The notes: a model not told the origin generated them from the sequence alone. 64,000 nt of DNA from Vibrio splendidus (GCF_001557875.1 NZ_LNRF01000014.1:1-64000), one strand, 5' to 3'. Counted from the first letter of the stretch, positions 52,628 through 62,110 are shown. Numbers and translations: made by a program.

Positions 52628-52950
52628 AATTTGTCGAGTAGCTTGAACATTTCTTCATTGCTTAAATCTTGCGCGCTCTTCTTTGCGATTACAACAAAAT
52701 CTTTGTTAGGAAGTTTGTGTTGAGTGTTACGAAAGCTTTCACGAGTAAGACGCTTGAATCGGTTACGACCCACGGCGGTTTTAATCTGCTTTTTCGGAAC
52801 GGCTAATCCAAGGCGAGGATTTGAAAGAGAGTTATTTCGGGCAATGATGGTGAAATGAGGGGAGCCAGCTCGATGAGCTTGCTTGAAGACATTTTGATAA
52901 TGTTCGGGAGTTAACAAGCGTAACTCCCGACCGAAGGCTAGCTTATTCAA
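52594..52950 (-). CDS. rnpA: Ribonuclease P protein component
   Basis: The basic protein cofactor of RNase P, 118 residues. The signature RLGLAVPKKQIKTAVGRNRFKRLTRESFR (about 46-74) is the RNR motif. No ATG is available: TTG at 52950 (MNKLAFGRELRLLTPEHYQ) fits relatives best, while a TTG at 52959 gives three more residues. It follows rpmH directly, as in nearly all bacteria. Confidence 0.94.
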   Translation of the reverse strand: MNKLAFGRELRLLTPEHYQNVFKQAHRAGSPHFTIIARNNSLSNPRLGLAVPKKQIKTAVGRNRFKRLTRESFRNTQHKLPNKDFVVIAKKSAQDLSNEEMFKLLDKLWLRLSRPSRG

Positions 52951-52962
52951 AATAATCAAAGA

Positions 52963-53097
52963 TTACTTAGAAAGACGCTTACGGCCTTTTGCACGACGTG
53001 CATTGATTGTTGCGCGACCGTTCTTAGTAGCCATGCGAGCACGGAAACCGTGAGTACGCTTACGCTTTAGAACTGTAGGTTGAAAAGTGCGTTTCAT
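52963..53097 (-). CDS. rpmH: 50S ribosomal protein L34
   Basis: A 44-residue very basic ribosomal protein reading MKRTFQPTVLKRKRTHGFRA at the start and ending NARRAKGRKRLSK. Complete and almost invariant in the family. First gene of the rpmH-rnpA-yidD-yidC operon, with a good promoter 113-141 bp upstream. Confidence 0.98.
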   Translation of the reverse strand: MKRTFQPTVLKRKRTHGFRARMATKNGRATINARRAKGRKRLSK

Positions 53098-53209
53098 TGT
53101 AATTACCTTACTGATCAGTAGTTTTAGGTTTTTGTTAAACCCGGCGTGGGCATTTTTTCTCTTCTTTATATAAGAAAGGAAAACCGACGCCTCTCAACAA
53201 AGAGGCGGA

Positions 53210-53238
53210 ATTGTAATCACTGTCACAAAAAGTGTCAA
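53210..53238 (-). promoter_or_regulatory. Promoter of the rpmH operon
   Basis: The minus strand shows a perfect TTGACA (53233-53238), a 17-bp spacer and TACAAT (53210-53215). It is the best sigma-70 promoter seen in the window apart from rrn P1 and fits strong expression of L34. Confidence 0.85.
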
Positions 53239-53303
53239 TGATTGGGTTAACTAAAATTCCGGTCGGGGGATTATACGTAGAATAACTAAAATCACAAGGA
53301 TCC

Positions 53304-54041
53304 TTAGTCGATCCCAACCTTATTTAAGAATTTTTTTAATTTAGGATCCTGTGGATTACCAAAAATATCCTGTGGAGATCCCTGCTCTACAATATGGCCG
53401 TCAGCCATGAAGATCACTCGGTCTGCGACCTCTCTAGCGAACTGCATTTCATGGGTAACCACCAGCATGGTTTGATGCTGATTTGCCAGCTTTTTCATTA
53501 GGTTAAGCACTTCGCCAACCCACTCAGGATCGAGCGCTGAAGTCGGCTCATCAAACAGTAAAAGCTCGGGTTGTAGTGCCATTGCACGGCCAATACCCAC
53601 TCGTTGTTGCTGGCCACCAGAGAGCGCGGCTGGGTAGCTATCACCTTTGTCACCTAAGCCAATATCATCAAGTATTTGTTGTGCTTTTTCATGGGCTTGC
53701 TGCTTTTTCCAACCACGAACGGTAATTAAACCTTCAGCAATATTCTGTCTCGCGGTTTGGTGAGCGAACAGTGCATAGTTTTGGAACACAAAACCGGTCT
53801 TACGACGCAGTGCAAGCACCTCTGCCTTAGTGTGTTTCTGAGTATCAACCTTGATATCATCAATCGAAATCGTGCCTTGATCGGCTTGCTCTAGAAAATT
53901 CACACAACGCAGTAGGGTAGATTTACCCGTACCACTTGAACCTATGATGACAATTATCTCGCCTTGCTTGATTTCTAGGTCGATCCCTTTCAAAACTTCG
54001 GTGTCACCAAACTGCTTGTGGATATTTTGTAATTTGATCAT
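53304..54041 (-). CDS. Amino-acid ABC transporter ATP-binding protein (cystine/polar type)
   Basis: A 245-residue ABC ATPase of the polar amino-acid group. Walker A GSSGTGKST (about 34-42), Q-loop FQNYALF, signature LSGGQQQR (about 142-149), Walker B LLLFDEP (about 163-169) and H-loop VVTHE (about 196-200) are complete. It resembles E. coli TcyN (cystine), but the substrate is inferred. It overlaps the permease by 4 nt. Confidence 0.93.
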   Translation of the reverse strand: MIKLQNIHKQFGDTEVLKGIDLEIKQGEIIVIIGSSGTGKSTLLRCVNFLEQADQGTISIDDIKVDTQKHTKAEVLALRRKTGFVFQNYALFAHQTARQNIAEGLITVRGWKKQQAHEKAQQILDDIGLGDKGDSYPAALSGGQQQRVGIGRAMALQPELLLFDEPTSALDPEWVGEVLNLMKKLANQHQTMLVVTHEMQFAREVADRVIFMADGHIVEQGSPQDIFGNPQDPKLKKFLNKVGID

Positions 54042-54709
54042 CGTACATACGCCTTATTCAGTTTCACTTCGGCCCAAATTTGAATACGAGTGAGGATAAC
54101 CACCACGCCCCAGTAAATCAGCGCGACCGCTAAGAAAGCCTCGAAGAAGCGGAAACTTGAAGAAGCCTCCATCTGAGCTTTAGCCATGATTTCGGCGACA
54201 CCTAGGGTGAAGGCAAGTGAAGTCGACTTGATCATGTCGATGAAGTAGTTCATCAACGACGGCAGTGCCACGCGAGTTGCTTGCGGTAAGATCACTCGGC
54301 GCATCGCTTGGCTGGTTGTCATACCGACCGAAAGGCTGGCTTCCATCTGGCTGCGATCAATACCGATAATCGCCGCACGAATACTTTCTGCCATATACGC
54401 GGCAAAGTGCAGGGTTAAGCCAATCACAGCGGCGCTGAAGGCATCTAACCCAACCATCCACGGGAAGACTTGTGGTAAGCCGTAATAAAGGAGGAACAGC
54501 TGCACCAGCAGTGGGGTGCCTCGGAAGAAGCTAATGTACAGCTGGCTCAATTGGTCGAGTACTGGGATTTTGAATACACGAATATTCGCCAGTATCAGAG
54601 ACAGGATCAGAGCAAAGAACAAGCCCCAAGTCGCCATCTCCATCGTGGTGCCTAAATACTTCAGTAGTATCGGCAACAGCTCTAGCATGTAATTAAAGTC
54701 AAATCCCAT
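54038..54709 (-). CDS. Amino-acid ABC transporter permease (cystine/polar type)
   Basis: A 223-residue HisMQ-type permease with about five membrane helices. N-terminal YISFFRGTPLLVQLFLLYYG (about 57-76) is the family signature; the EAA loop is MEASLSVGMTTSQAMRRVILPQA (about 122-144). One permease gene only, so it probably forms a homodimer. Similar to TcyL. Confidence 0.93.
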   Translation of the reverse strand: MGFDFNYMLELLPILLKYLGTTMEMATWGLFFALILSLILANIRVFKIPVLDQLSQLYISFFRGTPLLVQLFLLYYGLPQVFPWMVGLDAFSAAVIGLTLHFAAYMAESIRAAIIGIDRSQMEASLSVGMTTSQAMRRVILPQATRVALPSLMNYFIDMIKSTSLAFTLGVAEIMAKAQMEASSSFRFFEAFLAVALIYWGVVVILTRIQIWAEVKLNKAYVR

Positions 54710-54791
54710 AATCTATCTCGTATTTTTATTGGCAGTGTTGTTCTATATGTAAGTACTGTTCTATCAGGTTTTTTAATCAGTGCACAAAAGC

Positions 54792-54822
54792 AAAAAGCCC
54801 ACCGCTGTATAAAGCAGTGGGC
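54792..54822 (-). terminator. Internal terminator between binding-protein and permease genes
   Basis: A 10-bp stem with one G-T pair (GCCCACCGCT / AGCAGTGGGC) lies 23 bp past the binding-protein stop and is followed in the minus-strand direction by TTTTTGCTTTTG. Partial termination here would give more binding protein than permease and ATPase. Confidence 0.75.
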
Positions 54823-54844
54823 CTTGAATGGAGAAAGTGAGTAA

Positions 54845-55594
54845 TTACTTCTGAGTAATGTCCGCACCAAACCATTTCTGAGAGATACTTTCTAGCGTAC
54901 CATCTGCGCGCATTGCTGCTAATGCTTCATTTACTTCTGCTTGCAGTTTTTTGCCGTTATCGTTGTCGACGAAAGGCCAAGCGTTTTCAATGGTTTCGAA
55001 TGGCTGACCCGCCAGTTGTAATGGTAGACCAGTCTTCTTGATAAGCTCTAGTGCTGATAGGCGATCCATTACGAATGCATCGGCACGGCCCAGTGCCACA
55101 TCATGTTCAATACCTGTATCGTAGGTTTTTACATTGATCTTGCCATCTTTGTCGTAGCTGCGAAGCAGTTGTTCAAAGTTTGAACCTAGGTTTACCGCAA
55201 CTGTCTTGCCATTAAGGTCTTCGATACCTTTAATGCTGTCATTACCTTTACGAACGGTAATTTGTGCGCCGTCTACTACGTATGGGTCTGCGAATAGGTA
55301 TTTCGCTTTACGTGCATCCGTCATTGTAATTTGGTTTGAAATGGTATCGATGCGACCCGTTTCAAGAAGACCAAACAGACCAGAGAAGTTTGCCGTTACG
55401 TATTCAACCTTGTAATCGTTACGCTTACCGATCTCATCCCATAAATCCACTTCAAAACCCTGTAGTTGGTCTTGTTTAACGAATGTAAACGGGAAATAGC
55501 GACCAGACATGCCGACTTTAACTTCAGTCGCAGCTTGAACAGTAGCAGCAGAGAGTGCGATAGCCGCAATTGCAGCCTTAATCCAGTTATTCAT
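54845..55594 (-). CDS. Amino-acid ABC transporter substrate-binding protein (cystine/polar type)
   Basis: A 249-residue periplasmic protein of the SBP-3 family. Signal peptide 1-22 (ending TVQAA). Ligand-domain features include GRYFPFTFV, GFEVDLWDEIGKR (about 47-59), DTISNQITMTDARKAKYLFADPY (about 85-107). TAAGGAG lies just before the ATG at 55594; longer frames add a non-family leader. Resembles TcyJ/FliY, so cystine is the first guess. First gene of the transporter operon, divergent from dnaA. Confidence 0.93.
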   Translation of the reverse strand: MNNWIKAAIAAIALSAATVQAATEVKVGMSGRYFPFTFVKQDQLQGFEVDLWDEIGKRNDYKVEYVTANFSGLFGLLETGRIDTISNQITMTDARKAKYLFADPYVVDGAQITVRKGNDSIKGIEDLNGKTVAVNLGSNFEQLLRSYDKDGKINVKTYDTGIEHDVALGRADAFVMDRLSALELIKKTGLPLQLAGQPFETIENAWPFVDNDNGKKLQAEVNEALAAMRADGTLESISQKWFGADITQK

Positions 55595-55713
55595 TTGGTA
55601 ACTCCTTATATTTATGGGTTTGGATGTTACTGGGAAAATGCTCACTAGAATAAATAACCAGATGTTATTAACCATAACCAGATTGAATTCCCGATTTGGG
55701 GATAACTAGCAAG

Positions 55714-55843
55714 GATCCGGGCATAAGTGGATCATTGTGTGAGTAAATTAGGGGCAAGATGTGTGGATCCACCGATAAATTACAAATTTATTGTGAATAA
55801 CTTGGATCTTATTCACTGGATCTGTGATCAATTGCTGGTGATC
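55714..55843. promoter_or_regulatory. dnaA control region with DnaA boxes and GATC cluster
   Basis: Seven GATC sites lie within 130 bp. TGTGAATAA (55792-55800, a DnaA box read on the minus strand) and TTATTCACT (55809-55817, one mismatch) face each other 8 bp apart. TGTGGATCC at 55762-55770 is a weaker box. This predicts DnaA autoregulation and Dam/SeqA control of dnaA, and possibly of the divergent transporter. The region 55595-55905 has no ORF. Confidence 0.7.
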
Positions 55844-55905
55844 TGACTTATCAACAGGTAAAATTAGCGGTCATTTCATATTACTTTAAATAGAGTGAGG
55901 GCACC

Positions 55906-57327
55906 GTGTCATCTTCGCTTTGGTTGCAGTGTTTGCAACAGCTTCAAGAAGAGTTACCAGCTACAGAATTCAGTATGTGGGTTCGTCCGTTACAAGCGGA
56001 ACTCAATGACAATACTCTAACTCTATTTGCACCGAACCGTTTCGTACTCGATTGGGTTCGTGATAAGTATCTAAATAGCATTAACCGTCTGCTGCAAGAA
56101 TATTGCGGTAACGATATCCCACATCTTCATTTTGAAGTGGGAAGCAAGCGTGTGATTGCACCAAAGCCTGCGACACCGGCACCGACTCAGACTCGTACTG
56201 CAGCTGATGTGGCCGCTGAGTCATCAGCACCTGCGCAATTACAAGCTCGCAAGCCTGTCCATAATATCTGGCGTGATGAAGAGCCTGTCGCGGTTGACTT
56301 GAATCACCGCTCAAACGTGAACCCAAAACATAAGTTCAATAACTTTGTTGAAGGTAAGTCGAACCAACTGGGTTTGGCTGCGGCACGTCAGGTTTCTGAT
56401 AATCCAGGTACAGCCTACAACCCGTTGTTCCTATACGGCGGCACTGGTTTAGGTAAAACGCACTTGTTGCATGCGGTGGGTAACGCCATTGTTGATAATA
56501 AGCCGAATGCGAAAGTGGTTTACATGCACTCAGAGCGTTTTGTTCAGGATATGGTAAAGGCCCTGCAAAACAACGCGATCGAAGAATTTAAGCGCTACTA
56601 CCGTAGTGTTGATGCATTGCTTATCGATGATATCCAATTCTTTGCTAACAAAGAGCGTTCTCAAGAAGAGTTTTTCCATACCTTTAACGCGCTGCTTGAA
56701 GGCAACCAACAGATCATCCTAACGTCTGACCGTTATCCAAAAGAGATCAACGGGGTAGAGGATCGTCTTAAATCTCGCTTCGGCTGGGGTTTGACGGTAG
56801 CGATTGAGCCACCAGAGCTTGAGACGCGTGTTGCGATCTTGATGAAGAAAGCCGAAGACCACCAAATTCACCTTGCGGATGAAGTAGCGTTCTTTATTGC
56901 CAAGCGTCTACGCTCTAACGTTCGTGAGCTGGAAGGCGCATTGAACCGTGTTATTGCGAATGCAAACTTCACTGGCCGCCCGATCACGATCGACTTCGTG
57001 CGTGAAGCACTGCGTGACCTGCTTGCACTGCAAGAAAAATTGGTCACTATTGATAACATTCAAAAGACAGTCGCCGAGTACTACAAAATCAAAGTCGCTG
57101 ATCTATTGTCTAAGCGTCGTTCTCGTTCTGTTGCTCGTCCACGTCAATTGGCGATGGCTCTGGCGAAAGAGCTAACAAACCACAGCTTGCCTGAGATTGG
57201 CGATGCATTCGGTGGTCGTGACCACACGACGGTACTGCATGCTTGTCGCAAGATTGCTCAGCTGCGCGAAGAGAGCCACGACATTAAAGAAGATTATTCG
57301 AACTTGATTCGTACCCTTTCTTCTTAA
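55906..57327 (+). CDS. dnaA: Chromosomal replication initiator DnaA
   Basis: A 473-residue AAA+ initiator with a GTG start (MSSSLWLQCLQQLQEELPATEFSMW). Domain I 1-85, variable linker II about 86-135, AAA+ domain III with Walker A GGTGLGKTH (about 178-186) and LLIDDIQFF (Walker B, about 240-248), and DNA-binding domain IV with the signature GGRDHTTVLHACRKI (about 440-454). First gene of dnaA-dnaN-recF-gyrB. Confidence 0.98.
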   Translation: MSSSLWLQCLQQLQEELPATEFSMWVRPLQAELNDNTLTLFAPNRFVLDWVRDKYLNSINRLLQEYCGNDIPHLHFEVGSKRVIAPKPATPAPTQTRTAADVAAESSAPAQLQARKPVHNIWRDEEPVAVDLNHRSNVNPKHKFNNFVEGKSNQLGLAAARQVSDNPGTAYNPLFLYGGTGLGKTHLLHAVGNAIVDNKPNAKVVYMHSERFVQDMVKALQNNAIEEFKRYYRSVDALLIDDIQFFANKERSQEEFFHTFNALLEGNQQIILTSDRYPKEINGVEDRLKSRFGWGLTVAIEPPELETRVAILMKKAEDHQIHLADEVAFFIAKRLRSNVRELEGALNRVIANANFTGRPITIDFVREALRDLLALQEKLVTIDNIQKTVAEYYKIKVADLLSKRRSRSVARPRQLAMALAKELTNHSLPEIGDAFGGRDHTTVLHACRKIAQLREESHDIKEDYSNLIRTLSS

Positions 57328-57408
57328 TACACAGTATTCTTAACCTTAATAAGCAGAATCTTGGCCACGTACTATTACGCAGTGCCATTTAGACCGTAAG
57401 AGCAAGAT

Positions 57409-58509
57409 ATGAAATTTACCATTGAACGTAGTCACCTGATTAAGCCATTACAACAAGTATCTGGCGCACTCGGTGGCAGGCCAACGCTTCCAATTCTAGG
57501 AAACCTACTGATTAAAGTAGAAGATAACGTGTTGTCGATGACAGCGACGGATCTAGAAGTTGAACTGATCAGCCGTGTAACGCTTGAAGGTGATTTCGAA
57601 GCGGGCAGCATTACCGTACCTTCACGTAAATTCCTAGATATCTGCCGTGGATTGCCAGATAACTCAGTGATCACTGTGGTATTGGATGGTGACCGTATTC
57701 AGGTTCGCTCTGGTCGTAGCCGCTTCTCATTAGCAACATTACCTGCGGCAGATTTTCCAAATATTGAAGACTGGAGCAGTGAAGTTGAAGTGTCAGTGAC
57801 ACAAGCTGAACTTCGCGGTCTTATCGAGAAAACGCAATTCTCAATGGCGAACCAAGATGTTCGTTACTACCTCAACGGTATGTTGTTTGAGATTGAAGGC
57901 TCTATCCTGCGCAGCGTGGCGACCGATGGTCACCGTATGGCAGTATCTCAAGCACAACTGGGTGCGGATTTTGCTCAAAAGCAGATCATTGTTCCTCGTA
58001 AAGGTGTGCAAGAGCTAGTGAAGCTATTGGATGCACCTGAACAGCCTGTAACACTGCAAATTGGTAACTCTAACGTGCGTGCTGAAGTGAACAACTATGT
58101 CTTCACTTCTAAGCTAGTTGATGGTCGTTTCCCTGACTATCGCCGCGTAATGCCGCAAAATACCACCAAAACACTTGAAGCTGGTTGTGATGAATTACGT
58201 TCAGCATTTTCTCGTGCTGCGATTCTATCGAATGAAAAATTCCGTGGTGTTCGCGTTAATCTTGCGGATAGCGAGATGCGTATTACCGCGAACAACCCAG
58301 AGCAAGAAGAAGCAGAAGAAGTACTCGATGTTAACTTCGACGGTGACGCTTTAGAGATTGGCTTCAACGTAAGTTACGTATTGGATGTCCTGAATACACT
58401 GCGTTGTGAACAGGTTCGTATCTCAATGTCAGACGCAAATGCGAGTGCTCTTATCGAGAACGCACAAGATGACAGCGCGATGTACGTTGTTATGCCAATT
58501 CGCTTATAA
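57409..58509 (+). CDS. dnaN: DNA polymerase III beta sliding clamp
   Basis: A 366-residue clamp subunit of three similar domains (about 1-120, 125-245, 247-366). The start MKFTIERSHLIKPLQQVSGALGGRPTLPILGN and the end YVVMPIRL are nearly invariant; the C-terminal MPxRL contributes to the partner-binding pocket. 81 nt downstream of dnaA. Confidence 0.98.
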   Translation: MKFTIERSHLIKPLQQVSGALGGRPTLPILGNLLIKVEDNVLSMTATDLEVELISRVTLEGDFEAGSITVPSRKFLDICRGLPDNSVITVVLDGDRIQVRSGRSRFSLATLPAADFPNIEDWSSEVEVSVTQAELRGLIEKTQFSMANQDVRYYLNGMLFEIEGSILRSVATDGHRMAVSQAQLGADFAQKQIIVPRKGVQELVKLLDAPEQPVTLQIGNSNVRAEVNNYVFTSKLVDGRFPDYRRVMPQNTTKTLEAGCDELRSAFSRAAILSNEKFRGVRVNLADSEMRITANNPEQEEAEEVLDVNFDGDALEIGFNVSYVLDVLNTLRCEQVRISMSDANASALIENAQDDSAMYVVMPIRL

Positions 58510-58562
58510 GCTGCCCTATGTTGACCTACCGAGTCGTGATTGAAGATTAATATGAAGACGTT

Positions 58563-59642
58563 ATGCCTTTATCGCGCTTAATCGTTAAGCAGTTTAGAAA
58601 TATTGAAGCCTGTGACATTCAACCGTCATCAGGCTTTAACTTTCTTATAGGGGCTAACGGAAGCGGCAAAACCAGTGTCCTTGAAGCGGTGTATCTGCTC
58701 GGACATGGTCGCTCATTCAAGAGTTCACTCACCGGTCGTATCATACAAAACGAGTGTAGTGAGCTGTTTGTACATGGCCGTTTTATGACCTCGGATCAAT
58801 TTGAGCTGCCAATTGGCATTAATAAGCAGCGCGATGGCACGACAGAGGTTAAAATAAGCGGTCAAACTGGGCAAAAGTTGGCTCAGTTAGCTCAAGTCTT
58901 ACCTTTGCAGTTGATTCACCCCGAAGGGTTTGATTTACTGACAGATGGACCTAAGCATCGCCGAGCATTCATTGATTGGGGAGTATTCCACAGTGAGTCG
59001 GGCTTTTATGATGCTTGGGGTAGGGTAAAGCGCCTCAATAAGCAGCGAAACGCCTTATTGAAAACGGCAACCCACTATCGAGAGCTGAGCTATTGGGACC
59101 AAGAACTGGCCCGTTTAGCCGAAAGCATCAGTCAGTGGCGTGCCACCTACGTTGATCAGCTCAAAGAAGTCGCCGAAGAAATCTGTGCGACCTTCCTTCC
59201 TGAGTTTGAGATAAAGATTAACTATTATCGTGGCTGGGACAAAGACACCCCATACGCCGAGATATTAGAAAAGAATTTTGAAAGGGATCAGCAGCTTGGT
59301 TACACCTTTAGTGGGCCAAACAAAGCGGATCTGAAGATAAAAGTGAACGGCACTCCAGTGGAAGATGTCTTGTCACGAGGTCAATTGAAGTTGATGGTGT
59401 GCGCGCTACGAGTAGCACAAGGGCAACACCTCACTCAAATGACAGGTAAGCAGTGCATCTATTTGATAGATGACTTCGCTTCCGAATTAGATAGCCAACG
59501 CCGAGCACGTCTTGCTGAGTGTTTGAAGGCGACCCAGGCTCAAGTTTTTGTAAGCTCTATTACCGCTGATCAGATTGCAGATATGCATGACGAAAATAGC
59601 AGGATGTTTCATGTGGAACATGGCAAAATAGAGCAAGGATAA
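58563..59642 (+). CDS. recF: DNA replication and repair protein RecF
   Basis: A 359-residue SMC-like ATPase that helps load RecA at gaps through RecFOR. Walker A GANGSGKTSVLEA (about 30-42), the signature LSRGQLK (about 273-279), Walker B LIDDFASELD (about 303-312). It overlaps nothing; gyrB starts 17 nt later. Its last codons (MFHVEHGK) contain a parS-like sequence. Confidence 0.97.
   Translation: MPLSRLIVKQFRNIEACDIQPSSGFNFLIGANGSGKTSVLEAVYLLGHGRSFKSSLTGRIIQNECSELFVHGRFMTSDQFELPIGINKQRDGTTEVKISGQTGQKLAQLAQVLPLQLIHPEGFDLLTDGPKHRRAFIDWGVFHSESGFYDAWGRVKRLNKQRNALLKTATHYRELSYWDQELARLAESISQWRATYVDQLKEVAEEICATFLPEFEIKINYYRGWDKDTPYAEILEKNFERDQQLGYTFSGPNKADLKIKVNGTPVEDVLSRGQLKLMVCALRVAQGQHLTQMTGKQCIYLIDDFASELDSQRRARLAECLKATQAQVFVSSITADQIADMHDENSRMFHVEHGKIEQG
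59605..59620. other. parS-like centromere site inside recF
   Basis: TGTTTCATGTGGAACA differs at two of 16 positions from the chromosomal parS consensus TGTTTCACGTGAAACA. The two changes are at positions 8 and 12, and the site stays nearly palindromic. It is about 11 kb from oriC, within the usual parS zone, and codes for the MFHVEH residues of RecF. No closer match was noticed elsewhere in the window. Confidence 0.5.
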
Positions 59643-59659
59643 TTAGTCAGAGAGTAACT

Positions 59660-62077
59660 ATGTCAGATAATTACGATTCATCGAGTATTAAAGTACTGAA
59701 GGGTCTGGATGCGGTACGTAAGCGTCCTGGAATGTACATTGGCGACACGGATGATGGTACCGGTCTGCACCACATGGTTTTTGAGGTGGTAGATAACTCT
59801 ATTGATGAAGCGCTAGCTGGTCACTGTAATGACATCATTGTAACTATCCATGAAGATAGTTCTGTGTCTGTGAGCGATGACGGCCGTGGTATTCCAACAG
59901 AATTGCACCCAGAAGAAAACGTATCAGCAGCAGAAGTAATCATGACGGTTCTTCACGCTGGTGGTAAGTTCGATGATAACTCGTACAAGGTATCTGGTGG
60001 TCTGCACGGTGTTGGTGTTTCAGTAGTTAACGCACTTTCTAAGCAAGTTACTCTTACTATCCACCGCGGTGGCAAAATCCACACTCAAACCTACAGCCAC
60101 GGTGAGCCTCAAGCGCCACTAGCAGTTATCGGTGACACGGATAAAACAGGTACGGAGATTCGTTTCTGGCCGAGTGAAGAAACCTTCACTAACATCGAGT
60201 TCCATTACGACATTTTAGCTAAGCGTCTACGTGAGCTATCATTCTTGAACTCAGGTGTATCAATTAAGCTAATTGACGAGCGCGAAGAAGACAAAATGGA
60301 TCACTTCGAATACGAAGGCGGTATCCAAGCGTTTGTTGAACACCTTAATACTAACAAAACGCCAATCATTCAAAAAATCTTCCACTTTAACTCTGAGCGC
60401 GAAGACGGTATTACCGTCGAAGTTGCGATGCAGTGGAATGACGGCTACCAAGAAAACATCTACTGTTTCACCAACAACATCCCTCAACGCGATGGTGGTG
60501 CTCACTTAGCAGGTTTCCGTGCGGCGCTAACGCGTACACTGAACAGCTTCATGGACAAGGAAGGCTTCTCTAAGAAAGCGAAGACTGCGACCTCCGGTGA
60601 TGATGCTCGTGAAGGTCTGACGGCGATTGTTTCTGTTAAAGTGCCAGATCCTAAGTTCTCAAGCCAAACTAAAGATAAGCTGGTTTCTTCAGAAGTGAAG
60701 TCTGCCGTTGAATCTACAATGGGTGAGAAGTTGTCTGAGTTCCTGATTGAGAACCCAGGTGAAGCGAAAACCGTTTGTTCTAAAATTATTGATGCAGCAC
60801 GTGCTCGTGATGCAGCGCGTAAAGCTCGTGAAATGACTCGTCGTAAAGGCGCATTAGATTTAGCGGGTCTTCCAGGTAAGCTTGCTGACTGTCAGGAAAA
60901 AGATCCTGCACTGTCTGAACTATACATTGTGGAAGGAGACTCTGCTGGCGGTTCAGCTAAGCAGGGGCGTAACCGTAAGAACCAAGCAATCCTACCGCTG
61001 AAAGGTAAAATCCTTAACGTAGAGAAAGCACGTTTCGATAAAATGCTGTCTTCTCAAGAAGTAGCAACGCTAATCACAGCTCTTGGTTGTGGTATTGGCC
61101 GTGATGAATACAACCCAGATAAACTGCGTTACCACAACATCATCATCATGACCGATGCCGATGTCGATGGTTCTCACATCCGTACTCTGCTACTGACGTT
61201 CTTCTACCGTCAAATGCCAGAGCTGATTGAGCGTGGCTACATCTACATTGCTCAACCACCACTTTACAAAGTGAAGAAAGGTAAGCAAGAGCAGTACATT
61301 AAAGATGAAGATGCGATGAACCAGTATCAAGTATCTTTGGCTTTAGATAATGCAGAACTGCACGTAAACCCTGAAGCGCCAGCATTTGCAGGTGAAGGTT
61401 TAGAGAAGCTTGTTCAGCAATACAATGCAGGCATCAAGCTTGTCGATCGTATGAGCCGCCGTTACCCACGCGCATTGGTTCACGAACTGATTTACGTTCC
61501 TCGCCTAACGGCTGAGCAGTGTCATGATGACGCGGCAGTTGAAGCGTGGGGTAAGCAGCTTGTTGAGCAGTTAAACGCGAAAGAAGTAGGTGCGAGCCAA
61601 TACAGCCTTGAAGTTGAAAAACACGAAGAGCTAGGTTTAAGCGTTCCTAAGATTGTGGTTCGTACTCATGGTGTGACTCATGAACACCTACTGAGCATTG
61701 ATCTTATTAACTCTAAAGAGTTTGGTAAGCTAGCGGACCTTTCTGAAGCACTTGATGGCTTAATTGAAGAAGGCGCTTACATTAAACGTGGTGAGCGTAC
61801 TCAAGAAGTTTCTAGCTTTGTTGATGCTCTGAACTGGTTAGTGAAAGAGTCTCGTCGTGGTCTAAGCCTACAGCGATACAAAGGTCTAGGTGAGATGAAC
61901 CCAGATCAACTTTGGGAAACCACAATGGATCCTGAAACTCGCCGTATGATGCAAGTAACGATTGAAGATGCTGTTGGTGCTGATCTGTTGTTTACGACGC
62001 TAATGGGTGACCAAGTTGAGCCTCGTCGTAACTTCATCGAAGAGAATGCATTGAAGGTTGCTAACCTTGATGTATAG
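59660..62077 (+). CDS. gyrB: DNA gyrase subunit B
   Basis: An 805-residue GHKL ATPase subunit of gyrase. ATP site: VVDNSIDEALAGHC (about 43-56) and DDGRGIPTE (about 73-81), GGLHGVGVSVVNALS (about 113-127); TOPRIM: EGDSAGGSAKQGRNRKNQAI (about 424 onward) and MTDADVDGSHIRTLL (about 497-511). The insert near 560-730 is the gamma-proteobacterial type. Full length. Confidence 0.98.
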   Translation: MSDNYDSSSIKVLKGLDAVRKRPGMYIGDTDDGTGLHHMVFEVVDNSIDEALAGHCNDIIVTIHEDSSVSVSDDGRGIPTELHPEENVSAAEVIMTVLHAGGKFDDNSYKVSGGLHGVGVSVVNALSKQVTLTIHRGGKIHTQTYSHGEPQAPLAVIGDTDKTGTEIRFWPSEETFTNIEFHYDILAKRLRELSFLNSGVSIKLIDEREEDKMDHFEYEGGIQAFVEHLNTNKTPIIQKIFHFNSEREDGITVEVAMQWNDGYQENIYCFTNNIPQRDGGAHLAGFRAALTRTLNSFMDKEGFSKKAKTATSGDDAREGLTAIVSVKVPDPKFSSQTKDKLVSSEVKSAVESTMGEKLSEFLIENPGEAKTVCSKIIDAARARDAARKAREMTRRKGALDLAGLPGKLADCQEKDPALSELYIVEGDSAGGSAKQGRNRKNQAILPLKGKILNVEKARFDKMLSSQEVATLITALGCGIGRDEYNPDKLRYHNIIIMTDADVDGSHIRTLLLTFFYRQMPELIERGYIYIAQPPLYKVKKGKQEQYIKDEDAMNQYQVSLALDNAELHVNPEAPAFAGEGLEKLVQQYNAGIKLVDRMSRRYPRALVHELIYVPRLTAEQCHDDAAVEAWGKQLVEQLNAKEVGASQYSLEVEKHEELGLSVPKIVVRTHGVTHEHLLSIDLINSKEFGKLADLSEALDGLIEEGAYIKRGERTQEVSSFVDALNWLVKESRRGLSLQRYKGLGEMNPDQLWETTMDPETRRMMQVTIEDAVGADLLFTTLMGDQVEPRRNFIEENALKVANLDV

Positions 62078-62110
62078 ATTTCTTTAGTAATAAAGAAACT
62101 CAAAATGATA

